Positions 54,171 to 63,164 of a stretch of DNA of 64,000 nt are shown in pieces. The stretch is from Pseudomonas sp. ACN8 (GTDB lineage: Bacteria > Pseudomonadota > Gammaproteobacteria > Pseudomonadales > Pseudomonadaceae), in NCBI RefSeq assembly GCF_002303925.1, contig NZ_MRCS01000002.1, positions 142,480 through 206,479 of the forward strand. Reading direction: 5' to 3'. Positions within the stretch are counted from its first letter, which is position 1; the number at the start of each line of letters is the position of its first letter. Made by a program: the position numbers and the translations under genes. Under the pieces are notes generated by a model that saw only the letters and a list, made by a program, of their open reading frames with translations, was not told the origin of the DNA and searched no databases.

Positions 54171-56024
54171 TCAGTAGTGATACCACTTCAGCTCAAGCAT
54201 CACTTCGTTCTCGGCCGTCGCCAAATGGCTGAACTCGCGCTGGGCGCTCAGGCGCAGTCCGAGGTTGCGGGATATTTCCCATTGCTGATTCAGGCTCAGG
54301 CTACGGCGCACTTCTCCATTGGCGAAAAAGTCGCCCTTGGCTTCCAGGCTCAGGTTGCCCAGCGGGTTTTTCCACAGCACACCCGTGTTGAAGCCAGCGG
54401 CCGGAACAATGAACGCGGCGAAGTCGTTGTTGTGCTCGATACGCACCGTGCCCAAGGCAAAGCCGAGCATGTCATCGCCCAGATGCCATGTGCCACCACC
54501 ACCGCCGTTGACGTGGCTGACCAGGGTCTGGTCATCGTGCTTGCCCGGCACTCGCTCCAGACCGCCGGTGACTTGCCATGACAGCGGTTGCAGCAGCTCG
54601 TTACGCGGAGTCATGGAGCGAATGGTGGCCAGGTCCAGTTGCTGCACTTGCCAGTCATTGCCTTCGTACTGGCGCAGTTTCAATTGGAGGATTTCGATCT
54701 GCGCGCCGAGGGGAAAGCTTTCATTGTTGTCATTGAGGTCGTGATAAGCCATGCGCAAGCCATATTCGCCAAAGGCTTTATCGCCACGGGTGCCGAGGCC
54801 GAGCTGCCAGGTGCGCGACTCGTGACCGTCCTCAGGCAGGCCCGGTTGCGGGATATCCAGTTCCGGCGCCGGGTTCTGGTTGATTGCCCGCAGCAGTTCA
54901 AAGCTGCGCTGGGCGCGCGCGGGATCGCGTTCCTGGCCGTTGGCGCGGTAACGCTCCAGACGATAGGCCGCATCGATGATCAGCGCCTGACGGTCGCGGG
55001 GTTGCGCCTTGAACGCCGGGTCTTGCAATTGTTTCTGATCGGCGCTGACTTTCAGCACCCATTGCTGTTCTTCAGGATTCAACGGCTCGGCGCGGCTGAG
55101 CAGTTCGCGCTCACGGGACGGACGATACTGGATGGACTCCACCAGTCCGGCATTTTTCACGGCTTTGACGGTGTCGGTCGGGATGGCCGTGAGCGGGAAT
55201 TGCTCGGTCAGGCGCAGGCCCGGGCGGGCCACTTGCAGCAGTTCCAGCAAGCGGTATGAGCAGTTTTCGTCGAAGAAGAAATAGTCGAACTTGATCTGTT
55301 TCAGCTCCCAGACATGCTCGACCATGCGCGCGGTTTCCTGTTGGGTCAGGTTCAGGCGGTACTCCCACAGGTCGCGGTTTTCCAGGCTGCGGTATTCCGA
55401 GAGCTTTTCCTGATAGGGCACCATCGCGAACAGGCCGGGATAGCCGCCCATCAGGCCTTTCCAGGCATAGATGATGCTGTTGTCGGAGCCCTCGATGTAG
55501 GCACCGAAATTGATCGCGTAACTGAGCAGAGAAGTCTTGTCGCTCTTCACTTCGGCCTGGTCGATGCGCAACAGGGTATGGCCGAACATCGAGGACGGGC
55601 TGTTCAGGTAAGCCGCCGGGAAGATCATCACCGCGCTGTCGGGCGAGACGTCCTTGAACCATTGCTTGAACCCGACGCAGTCCGGCGTTGGCAGGCCGGT
55701 CAGGCCGAGTTGTTCTTTCAGCCAGCGGGTGCGGGCCGGGTAGACGCATTGAGCGTGTGTTTCACCGGTACTGGCCGGTGCGTACAAGGCTTGTACGGTC
55801 GCCGCCAGTTCATGGTCCGGGTGTTCATTGCCGTCAGGGGCGAGGAAGAACCTGCGGTCACTGACATAGCTGCGCCAGCCGCCGAGCTTGGCGGTTTCGT
55901 AATGGCCCAGGGATATCCAGAAAGGGTCGTTGGCCAGTTGCTGCAAACGTTGTGGGTCGATGTTAGGCGAGGCGGACAGCGGGGCGCAGACACACAGCGC
56001 CAGCCAGGCAAGGCGTTTGAGCAT
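54171..56024 (-). CDS. DUF4105 periplasmic/outer-membrane protein
   Basis: From ATG 56024 the 617-residue protein has a signal peptide (LKRLAWLALCVCAPLSAS) and an N-terminal DUF4105 domain to about residue 330. This includes VMIFPAAYLNSPSSMFGHTL and a probable catalytic cysteine in FDYFFFDENCSYRLLELLQ. The C-terminal half is rich in alternating beta strands ending ELKWYHY, a terminal aromatic like outer-membrane barrels. The domain is related to the Lnb-type N-terminal region. The DUF3015 gene upstream in the same direction is a usual neighbour in Pseudomonas, as far as I recall. Function unknown. Confidence 0.85.
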   Translation of the reverse strand: MLKRLAWLALCVCAPLSASPNIDPQRLQQLANDPFWISLGHYETAKLGGWRSYVSDRRFFLAPDGNEHPDHELAATVQALYAPASTGETHAQCVYPARTRWLKEQLGLTGLPTPDCVGFKQWFKDVSPDSAVMIFPAAYLNSPSSMFGHTLLRIDQAEVKSDKTSLLSYAINFGAYIEGSDNSIIYAWKGLMGGYPGLFAMVPYQEKLSEYRSLENRDLWEYRLNLTQQETARMVEHVWELKQIKFDYFFFDENCSYRLLELLQVARPGLRLTEQFPLTAIPTDTVKAVKNAGLVESIQYRPSRERELLSRAEPLNPEEQQWVLKVSADQKQLQDPAFKAQPRDRQALIIDAAYRLERYRANGQERDPARAQRSFELLRAINQNPAPELDIPQPGLPEDGHESRTWQLGLGTRGDKAFGEYGLRMAYHDLNDNNESFPLGAQIEILQLKLRQYEGNDWQVQQLDLATIRSMTPRNELLQPLSWQVTGGLERVPGKHDDQTLVSHVNGGGGGTWHLGDDMLGFALGTVRIEHNNDFAAFIVPAAGFNTGVLWKNPLGNLSLEAKGDFFANGEVRRSLSLNQQWEISRNLGLRLSAQREFSHLATAENEVMLELKWYHY

Positions 56025-56072
56025 AGAAGGCAACTTAAATACTTGAGAAAAAGACCCAAAGAGGGGCAGGTC

Positions 56073-56106
56073 CAAAAAATAAAACCCGCTTCCCGAAAGA
56101 AGCGGG
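56073..56106 (-). terminator. Terminator after the DUF3015 gene
   Basis: On the minus strand, CCCGCTTC and GAAGCGGG pair around TTTCGG, followed by TTTTATTTTTT. It lies between the DUF3015 stop and the DUF4105 start, so it may attenuate rather than block read-through. Confidence 0.85.
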
Positions 56107-56118
56107 GGCGGGTCGAGC

Positions 56119-56607
56119 TTAAGCTTGAGTCGCGTACTTGGCCAGACGGGGGTCGGCTTTGAGCACGGCCAGAGTATTGGTATGCACGTCTTCTGCGGTC
56201 ACGTCAGCTTTGCTGAAGATCTGCTGGAAGTGCTCGTGAGTGACGGCGGCGAAGTGCGCACGGTCTTCCGGTGCCACGCCCAGTACCACGGCATAGGTGG
56301 TCAGCGCTTCGCCCTGCCCCTTGGCCATGTCTTCGGACAGTTCGTTCATCATGCCATTCATGGCAAACCAGGATTTGCCGCCATAGGTCAGCGCCGAATT
56401 GGTTGCGCAACCGTTGGTGCCGGAGGTCATGCCGAAGGTTGCGTTGCCGGAGGTGCCGTTGGTGGTGGATGCCAGGAAGTGAGCCGGAGTACCACGCTGG
56501 CCTTCGAACAGCATGTTGCCCCAACCGCAATCCGGGCCGCCTGGCGCTTGCGCCATGGCATTGATGGATACAGCGGTGAAGAGAGTACCAAGAAGAATCC
56601 GTTTCAT
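56119..56607 (-). CDS. DUF3015 family periplasmic protein
   Basis: The 162-residue protein starts with a signal peptide (MKRILLGTLFTAVSINAMAQ) and continues APGGPDCGWGNMLFEGQRGT, the DUF3015 pattern. A second cysteine lies in TNGCATNSAL. It is small and probably periplasmic, function unknown. AAGAGAA precedes the ATG. The downstream terminator suggests it is expressed more highly than the DUF4105 gene that follows. Confidence 0.88.
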   Translation of the reverse strand: MKRILLGTLFTAVSINAMAQAPGGPDCGWGNMLFEGQRGTPAHFLASTTNGTSGNATFGMTSGTNGCATNSALTYGGKSWFAMNGMMNELSEDMAKGQGEALTTYAVVLGVAPEDRAHFAAVTHEHFQQIFSKADVTAEDVHTNTLAVLKADPRLAKYATQA

Positions 56608-57026
56608 AGCTTTGTTCTCTTTGTGTGCATACCAATAGACAAGGGATTCTGGCCCCAGCTCTGCACGCAAACTGCCTGCGCGACGATCATACTGCGTTGA
56701 AAGCAGGCTCGGAATGCTCATGTAGGTCCCTACACTCCGCTTCCTCGCCTGCTTTCGCCTTGCCTGATCGCCGCTCGGCGAGTTTTCCTGCAGACCGTTC
56801 CGGTGCCAGTGGGCCGGGCATTAGCCCAGCCGCGCAGTTTGGAGTTTAGGCACGATCACGGGGTTCCGTGATTTTTTGCAAAACATTCATGGGAAACACC
56901 GGCGCAAGCCCGGCCCGCCTGGGGTTGGCCGATTGACGATGCTCAGGCCTGCGGCGCTCCTTGCCAGTCGGGCATGGGCAGCGCCAGAATGCTGCCATCT
57001 GCCCCGCCTGATTGTAAGGAAGCCCG
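56608..57026. other. Intergenic region between DUF3015 and the Lon-family gene
   Basis: About 420 bases of divergent intergenic DNA without a supportable gene. It contains copy 2 of the structured repeat (56688-56767) and the promoters of both genes. Confidence 0.65.
56688..56767. repeat. Structured intergenic repeat, copy 2
   Basis: The outer stem is GAAAGCAGGC / GCCTGCTTTC and the inner stem TGTAG / CTACA. Against copy 1 (49785) both stems differ on both sides in step, so pairing is preserved. It sits upstream of the DUF3015 gene. Confidence 0.8.
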
Positions 57027-59465
57027 ATGCCTGATCCTGTTGCTGCCAGCTTGCGTCTAGCGCCCGAAGCGCTGACCCGTCCGTTTTCCGCTGAACAGTT
57101 CAGCTTCTCTACCACCAATGATCTGGAGCCCTTTCGCGGTGTGCTTGGCCAGGAACGCGCGGTCGAAGCCTTGCAGTTCGGTGTGGCCATGCCACGCCCC
57201 GGTTACAACGTATTCGTCATGGGCGAGCCCGGCACTGGCCGGTTCTCGTTCGTCAAACGCTACCTCAAGGCCGAAGGCAAGCGCCTGCAGACCCCGGCGG
57301 ACTGGGTCTACGTCAACAACTTCGATGAACCGCGCGAACCACGTGCCCTGGAGTTGCCGTCGGGCACTGCCGGTAACTTCATTGGTGATATCAACGTGTT
57401 GATCGACAACCTGCTGGCGACATTTCCGGCAGTCTTCGAGCATCCGTCCTACCAGCAGAAGAAAAGCGGCATCGACCGCGCCTTCAACCAGCGCTACGAC
57501 AAGGCCCTGGACGTCATCGAGCGTCTGGCCCTGGAAAAGGACGTCGCGCTGTACCGCGACGCCAGCAATATCGCCTTCACCCCAATGGGCGACGGCAAGG
57601 CGTTGGACGAAGCTGAGTTCGCCCAGTTGCCGGAAGCCGAGCGCGACCGCTTTCACGAGGATATTTCGGCACTGGAGGAGCGCCTGAACGAAGAACTCGC
57701 CAGCCTGCCACAATGGAAGCGCGAGTCGAGCAATCAGCTGCGTCATCTGAACGAAGAAACCATCACCCTGGCCTTGCAGCCATTGTTGTCGCCATTGTCG
57801 GAGAAGTACGCCGAGAACGCGGCGGTATGCGGTTATCTGCAAGCGATGCAGGTGTACTTGCTCAAGACCGTGGTCGAGCAGTTGGTAGATGACAGCAAGA
57901 CCGACGCAGTCGCCCGCAAATTGCTGGAAGAACAATACGCGCCGAGCCTGGTGGTCGGTCACTCGGCCAGCGGCGGTGCGCCGGTGGTGTTCGAGCCGCA
58001 CCCGACCTACGAAAACCTTTTCGGGCGCATCGAATACAGCACCGATCAGGGCGCGCTGTACACCACCTATCGCCAACTGCGGCCGGGTGCCTTGCACCGG
58101 GCCAACGGCGGTTTCCTGATCCTTGAAGCGGACAAAATGCTCAGCGAGCCATTCGTGTGGGATGCGCTGAAACGAGCCCTGCAATCGCGCAAGCTGAAAA
58201 TGGAATCGCCACTCGGTGAGCTGGGTCGTCTGGCCACCGTCACCCTGACCCCGCAACACATTCCGTTGCAGGTCAAGGTCGTCATCATCGGGGCCCGTCA
58301 GCTGTATTACACGCTGCAAGACCTCGATCCGGACTTCCAGGAGATGTTCCGCGTCCTGGTGGATTTCGACGAAGACATCCCGATGGTCGACGAGAGCCTG
58401 GAGCAGTTCGCCCAGTTGCTCAAGACCCGCACTTCCGAAGAAGGCATGGCACCTCTGACCGCCGATGCGGTGGCACGCCTGGCGACCTATAGTGCGCGTC
58501 TGGCGGAGCACCAGGGGCGCTTGTCGGCGCGTATCGGTGATTTGTTCCAGCTGGTCAGCGAGGCGGATTTCATTCGTCACCTGGCTGGCGATGAAATGAC
58601 CGACGCGGGGCACATCGAGCGCGCGCTCAAGGCCAAGGCCACGCGGACCGGGCGGGTGTCGGCGCGGATTCTCGACGACATGCTGGCCGGGATCATCCTG
58701 ATCGACACCGCTGGCGCAGCGGTCGGCAAGTGCAACGGCTTGACCGTGCTGGAAGTCGGCGACTCGGCTTTCGGTGTGCCGGCGCGGATTTCCGCCACGG
58801 TGTACCCGGGTGGCAGCGGTATCGTCGATATCGAGCGCGAGGTCAACCTCGGCCAGCCAATCCACTCCAAAGGCGTAATGATCCTTACCGGTTATCTGGG
58901 CAGCCGCTACGCCCAGGAGTTTCCCCTGGCGATTTCCGCGAGCATCGCCCTGGAGCAATCCTACGGTTATGTCGATGGCGACAGTGCTTCCCTTGGCGAG
59001 GCTTGCACCCTGATTTCGGCCTTGTCGAAAACCCCGCTCAAGCAGTGCTTTGCCATCACAGGTTCCATCAACCAGTTCGGCGAAGTGCAGGCGGTCGGCG
59101 GGGTCAACGAGAAGATCGAGGGCTTCTTCCGGCTGTGCGAAGCCCGCGGGTTGACCGGTGAGCAGGGAGCAATCATTCCTCATGCCAACGTCGCCACGCT
59201 GATGCTTGACGAGAAGGTGCTGGCGGCTGTGCGTGCGGGGCAGTTCCATGTCTACGCGGTCCGTCAGGCCGACGAAGCCTTGAGCTTGTTGGTCGGTGAG
59301 CCGGCCGGCGAGCCGGACGAGAATGGCGAGTTCCCTGAAGGCAGCGTGAACGCGCGGGTCGTGGAGCGTCTGCGGGTTATCGCGGAAATGATCAGCGAAG
59401 ATGATCTGAAGGAAGCCGAGAAGGAGTTGGCGCAAGAGGCATTGGCGGAAACCAAACCGGCTTGA
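57027..59465 (+). CDS. Lon-family ATP-dependent protease (LonB/AsrA-like)
   Basis: The 812-residue protein joins an AAA domain to a C-terminal Lon protease domain. The Walker A region reads GEPGTGRFS near residue 70, with Arg in place of the usual Lys. The protease part has the catalytic serine in GDSASLGEAC and the lysine in GGVNEKIEGF, so the Ser-Lys dyad is intact. There is no Lon N-domain. It resembles the stress-linked AsrA (PA0779) of P. aeruginosa, which I recall as an aminoglycoside-response protease. It is cytoplasmic and followed by a REP doublet. Confidence 0.88.
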   Translation: MPDPVAASLRLAPEALTRPFSAEQFSFSTTNDLEPFRGVLGQERAVEALQFGVAMPRPGYNVFVMGEPGTGRFSFVKRYLKAEGKRLQTPADWVYVNNFDEPREPRALELPSGTAGNFIGDINVLIDNLLATFPAVFEHPSYQQKKSGIDRAFNQRYDKALDVIERLALEKDVALYRDASNIAFTPMGDGKALDEAEFAQLPEAERDRFHEDISALEERLNEELASLPQWKRESSNQLRHLNEETITLALQPLLSPLSEKYAENAAVCGYLQAMQVYLLKTVVEQLVDDSKTDAVARKLLEEQYAPSLVVGHSASGGAPVVFEPHPTYENLFGRIEYSTDQGALYTTYRQLRPGALHRANGGFLILEADKMLSEPFVWDALKRALQSRKLKMESPLGELGRLATVTLTPQHIPLQVKVVIIGARQLYYTLQDLDPDFQEMFRVLVDFDEDIPMVDESLEQFAQLLKTRTSEEGMAPLTADAVARLATYSARLAEHQGRLSARIGDLFQLVSEADFIRHLAGDEMTDAGHIERALKAKATRTGRVSARILDDMLAGIILIDTAGAAVGKCNGLTVLEVGDSAFGVPARISATVYPGGSGIVDIEREVNLGQPIHSKGVMILTGYLGSRYAQEFPLAISASIALEQSYGYVDGDSASLGEACTLISALSKTPLKQCFAITGSINQFGEVQAVGGVNEKIEGFFRLCEARGLTGEQGAIIPHANVATLMLDEKVLAAVRAGQFHVYAVRQADEALSLLVGEPAGEPDENGEFPEGSVNARVVERLRVIAEMISEDDLKEAEKELAQEALAETKPA

Positions 59466-59784
59466 TGCACACTTGAGCTAACTCACACCGCTCTACTGTG
59501 GGAGCGAGCCTGCTCGCGATGAGGGACTGACATTCAACCCATGTGTTGAATGACGGTCCGCTTTCGCGAACAGGCTCCCACATTTTTATGTATGGATTAC
59601 TGGAAAAGCGTCGTCGAAATGACGTCAATATTCACACTATGACCATTCGGCGCCTTTCGGTCCTGCTCCGGTCTGCAAGCCAGACTTTTCTTCTATTCTC
59701 TGCTCAAGGATGTCGACAGTAATCACAGGATCGAAACAGCCTTCCCATGGGGGCTGAATACCGGATCTACCGAGGGTCGCCGCC
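59466..59784. other. Gap after the Lon-family gene
   Basis: About 320 bases without a supportable gene. It holds a REP doublet and the presumed promoter of the next small gene. Confidence 0.6.
59495..59586. repeat. REP doublet, one arm shortened
   Basis: TGTGGGAGCGAGCCTGCTCG lies at 59497, with a partner ending CGCGAACAGGCTCCCACA that has lost several core bases. The left hairpin is intact, the right one damaged. An internal TTCAACCCATGTGTTGAA dyad lies between them. Confidence 0.85.
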
Positions 59785-60126
59785 ATGTCGCGCAACCTCT
59801 GCCTCACCCGTCAATGCCTGGGCCTTGTGACCCGTATCGAATGTGCCATCCGTCCATTGGCGGGAGATACGGGCATGTGGACTCTGCTGTTCGCCGCCGG
59901 AATGGCCGGTGAACAACCTTCGGCCATCAAGGCCCAAGGCCCGTTTCATGGTCCGTTCGTCGCTGAATCAATCCTCGACACCATCGTTGAAAGCCTGACC
60001 CTGCATGGCTACGAGTTGGCCGACGATCCGCAAATCTGGTGCCTGCATCTGCAAGCGCAACTGCGGGAAATCAACGGCGGTCGCTGCCGGAACATGGGCG
60101 GCTTCGAGTTCCACCCCGAGCACTGA
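59785..60126 (+). CDS. Conserved hypothetical protein
   Basis: The 113-residue protein has no signal peptide or clear membrane helix. It has a Cys-containing N-terminus (MSRNLCLTRQCLGLVTRIEC) and a C-terminal DDPQIWCLHLQAQLREINGG segment. I do not recognise the family. The frame is free of stops and has GC-rich third positions like its neighbours. It faces the large lipoprotein gene, with six bases between the two stops. The ATG at 59785 is the first in frame after a weak GAGGG. Confidence 0.68.
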   Translation: MSRNLCLTRQCLGLVTRIECAIRPLAGDTGMWTLLFAAGMAGEQPSAIKAQGPFHGPFVAESILDTIVESLTLHGYELADDPQIWCLHLQAQLREINGGRCRNMGGFEFHPEH

Positions 60127-60132
60127 GTGGCA

Positions 60133-61962
60133 CTATTGATCAAGGCGTGTCATGTCGGCCTTGTCGAGTTTGACTTCGAAACCATATTGCACGGTGGCGA
60201 GGTCAGTGCGCTGGTAGGTTTCCAGGCGCGTAGGCTGCCCGTAGAAGTAATGCACGGCAAACTGCGCCGGACCCTGTGCGCTCGCGCCATGGCTGACCGA
60301 TAGAATCTCCTTCAAGTAATTCCCGCTGTCGTCCTTGGCGAAAAAGCGCCAGTCCTGGGCGGGAAATGCCTTCAGGTCCACCACCAGTGCATTGTCTTTG
60401 AGCGCGAGGCCCTTGGGCAGTTGACGGGCTTCGACGGTTTGCTTGTCGACCGTGGCCAGGAACAGCGGCATCGAGCCCACCGCATAGGCCGGGGTTTGCG
60501 GAAACAGATTCAGGTCGTAAGTGATGATGCCGCGCAGGGGATCGATCTGGTACGCCTCGGACGGCAGTTCGATCGGCTCGTCGCGTTTGCCAAGCGTGTC
60601 TTCGGTAAAGAAGCTCACCGGACTTTCACCGGGGTTGAACGATGTGCCGAGCAGTTCATCGTTGAAGGTGCGCAGGTGAGTGAATTCGATTCGCGCAGCG
60701 CTGGGGTCGTCGACCGACTGACTGATGCTGACGTTCTTTTTCAGCTGATCCTCGCTCAGCGTTGCCCCTTTCAGCCAGCCCGCCGCCTGGTCGTCGTAGA
60801 CCACCACGGACAGGTTCAAGGGCTGGATGGACTTGTCCGTGGTATTGGCATCGAAGCGCCGGATCGGCAGGTCGAGGTCCTTTCGGGTGACCGTGACGGC
60901 GGAAAAATCCAGCAGGCTGACTTCGAGGGTTTCGATCGTCCCGTTGAAGTACACCTTCGAATAATGCCGAGCCTGCTGTTTCTCAAAGTTGCGTTGTTCT
61001 TCGTCGAGTTGTTTTTCCAGGGCCTCGCTCCAGCTTTTTTGCTGCTGCATCTTGGCCAGCTGTTGCTGATAGAAGGCAATTTGTACCGAGGTTTCGTTGA
61101 TTGAGCCGGCGCGCGCAATGAATTGCCCGGTGCTGTCCCTGGCCTGGACGATCAGCGGGTTGAGCGGCGTTTCACTGAGCTCGGGGGCCAGTGGCGCGCT
61201 GTTGTTGTATTCGATTTCCGCGTAGTTGTTCGTCAATGAGAGCAGGGTGACGCTCAGGTTGTCATTGGTGCGGGTCTGGCCTACGTCCTTTTTCGTCAGG
61301 TCGAAGCTGTAGAGACGGCGTGGCGCGATGACTTCGACTTTGCCTTGCAGGCTTACCGGTTGCGGTTGCTGCGTCCTGTCGATGTCGAGGCCTTCGATGA
61401 AGGGGTAGGCCACGGTCAGGTCATCGGGGTTGGTCAGGTTGGAACTCGATGGGCTGAGCTGAATGCCGGGGTCGGTTTCCGACCACTCCGGCTGGAAGGG
61501 GATCACCCGTTTGTTGCTTAGCGTGACCGACTGCCATTCCAGGCCATGGGGAAACAAAAAAGCGGCAGGAACGCTGAAAGTGAAAGGGAACACTGGCTGC
61601 AAATCGGTCAGGTAGTCGGAACCGGAGTCCTTTTGCAACACGAATAACCCGTTGATGTAGGTGTCGACCAAGGCCTGCGGGCTCGGGTAGTGCTTGAGCA
61701 TGGCGAGGGCGTCTTCGCCGTATTCGGTTTCCACCGGCTTGCTGTCGAGCTTGAGTTGCGCGCGTTCGAGCAGCAGCAGTGAGCCGCCCAGCTCCGACAC
61801 GGCATCCTTGAGTTTCGGATCCTGGATGGCGTCCAGCGACTTTTCGAACTGCGCGGTTTTTTCTTCGAGACTGACCTGGCGTTTTTCGTCGCTGGGCGAG
61901 CAGCCGCTCAGCAGCAGCGCCAGGCAAATTCCGGCACTCGTCAAAGGCAATCGCACATCCAT
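60133..61962 (-). CDS. Large lipoprotein of unknown function
   Basis: The 609-residue protein has a lipoprotein signal (LPLTSAGICLALLLSGCSPS, lipobox LSGC). After a short helical segment (residues 30-75), a long beta-rich region follows. There is a coiled coil near residues 295-335, rich in Gln, Glu and Lys (FYQQQLAKMQQQKSWSEALE). Asp is absent at +2 after the cysteine, so transport to the outer membrane is predicted. No known domain is recognised. It is the only gene of its strand in the region and is divergent from the UPF0114 gene. Confidence 0.78.
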   Translation of the reverse strand: MDVRLPLTSAGICLALLLSGCSPSDEKRQVSLEEKTAQFEKSLDAIQDPKLKDAVSELGGSLLLLERAQLKLDSKPVETEYGEDALAMLKHYPSPQALVDTYINGLFVLQKDSGSDYLTDLQPVFPFTFSVPAAFLFPHGLEWQSVTLSNKRVIPFQPEWSETDPGIQLSPSSSNLTNPDDLTVAYPFIEGLDIDRTQQPQPVSLQGKVEVIAPRRLYSFDLTKKDVGQTRTNDNLSVTLLSLTNNYAEIEYNNSAPLAPELSETPLNPLIVQARDSTGQFIARAGSINETSVQIAFYQQQLAKMQQQKSWSEALEKQLDEEQRNFEKQQARHYSKVYFNGTIETLEVSLLDFSAVTVTRKDLDLPIRRFDANTTDKSIQPLNLSVVVYDDQAAGWLKGATLSEDQLKKNVSISQSVDDPSAARIEFTHLRTFNDELLGTSFNPGESPVSFFTEDTLGKRDEPIELPSEAYQIDPLRGIITYDLNLFPQTPAYAVGSMPLFLATVDKQTVEARQLPKGLALKDNALVVDLKAFPAQDWRFFAKDDSGNYLKEILSVSHGASAQGPAQFAVHYFYGQPTRLETYQRTDLATVQYGFEVKLDKADMTRLDQ

Positions 61963-62132
61963 TTCCAGTCTTCCTGTCCGACATCACTGAGCAGCCAATG
62001 ATTTGGACACTAGCAGAAAAACTTTGATACACCGGCGCAGGTGATGGATTTTTCGACGGTTTCTGGCAGCTTCTGGCTATAGACGGGTGGCTGGTATACT
62101 CGCGCCGTTTTCAGCCCAACATGTGAGATTCA

Positions 62133-62621
62133 ATGGAACGCTTTATCGAAAATGCAATGTACGCCTCGCGCTGGCTGTTGGCGCCGATCTATTTCGGTCT
62201 GTCTCTCGGGCTGTTGGCGCTGGCACTGAAATTCTTTCAGGAAGTCTTCCACGTCATCCCGAACGTGTTTTCGATGGCCGAATCGGACTTGATCCTGGTA
62301 CTGCTGTCTCTGATCGACATGGCCCTGGTGGGCGGTCTGCTGGTGATGGTGATGATTTCCGGCTACGAGAACTTCGTCTCGCAACTGGACATCGACGACA
62401 GCAAGGAAAAGCTCAACTGGCTGGGCACCATGGACTCTTCGTCGCTGAAGATGAAGGTAGCCGCATCGATCGTGGCGATCTCGTCCATTCACCTGCTGCG
62501 CATCTTCATGGACGCCAAGAACGTCGATCCTGAACATTTGCAGTGGTACGTGATCATCCACATGACCTTCGTGGTCTCGGCATTTGCCATGGGTTACCTG
62601 GATAAAGTCACCAAGCACTGA
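62133..62621 (+). CDS. YqhA/UPF0114 family inner-membrane protein
   Basis: The 162-residue protein starts [20 protein letters not shown] and has three or four membrane helices. The family segment [20 protein letters not shown] lies in the middle. This matches the UPF0114 (TIGR00645/YqhA) family, function unknown. The length is the usual one. A strong GNRA-capped hairpin follows the stop. Confidence 0.92.
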   Translation: MERFIENAMYASRWLLAPIYFGLSLGLLALALKFFQEVFHVIPNVFSMAESDLILVLLSLIDMALVGGLLVMVMISGYENFVSQLDIDDSKEKLNWLGTMDSSSLKMKVAASIVAISSIHLLRIFMDAKNVDPEHLQWYVIIHMTFVVSAFAMGYLDKVTKH

Positions 62622-62643
62622 TCCATTGCCGGCCCCATGAAAC

Positions 62644-62679
62644 ACGCCGCCCGTCTGTTGCAAAACAGACGGGCGGCGT
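62644..62679. terminator. Perfect 16-bp hairpin with GCAA tetraloop
   Basis: ACGCCGCCCGTCTGTT and AACAGACGGGCGGCGT pair perfectly around GCAA, 22 bases after the UPF0114 stop. Only a weak T-rich stretch (CGTTTGTGG) follows, so termination strength is uncertain. Confidence 0.65.
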
Positions 62680-62752
62680 CGTTTGTGGCTTGTGCTTTGA
62701 TGCGCCGAAGCCTATCCCTGTAAAAAGGCTCGTTACTGCGTGAGGTGCGCTC

Positions 62753-63043
62753 ATGAACCTGCAAGAGTTGAATGCGTATGCCGTCGCCGGGAAGGTCGAT
62801 GAGCTGAACCTGATCTCGATGGAGGGCGGTATCTATCTGCTGGAGGCGCGGATGCACGGCACGGCGTATCCCTTGAGCGATACGCACGGGCATATGATGA
62901 GCCTGCGTTCGGTGGAGCATGCCCGTGATGTGCTGCGCTCCTTTCCCAAGTTGCACTTCAACCTCGTGCACACGGTCGTGCATGACGAAATGTGCGGTCT
63001 GGTTGCCGATGTGGAGGAAAACCTGAAGGTGCCGATCGCCTGA
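62753..63043 (+). CDS. Small conserved protein, probable DUF6482
   Basis: The 96-residue protein begins MNLQELNAYAVAGKVDELNL, has a central GGIYLLEARM and a C-terminal HDEMCGLVADVEENLKVPIA. I associate this pattern with DUF6482 proteins common in Pseudomonas; function unknown. It is cytoplasmic by composition. The ATG follows GAGGTGCGCTC. Monocistronic by spacing. Confidence 0.8.
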   Translation: MNLQELNAYAVAGKVDELNLISMEGGIYLLEARMHGTAYPLSDTHGHMMSLRSVEHARDVLRSFPKLHFNLVHTVVHDEMCGLVADVEENLKVPIA

Positions 63044-63164
63044 GGTCCCTCATCAATGGCATGACATCTGTGCTAGTCTGCTGGCCCTTTTGGTTCCGGG
63101 CGCTCCGGGACGCGCTGTGCACGCATGGCAAGTTCCCGAGCCGCCCGCACAGCGGAGCAGTGTC

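Noticed and set aside
57057..59435. 792-codon minus-strand ORF opposite the Lon-family protease
   Set aside because: Antisense shadow; the plus strand has Walker and Lon catalytic motifs.
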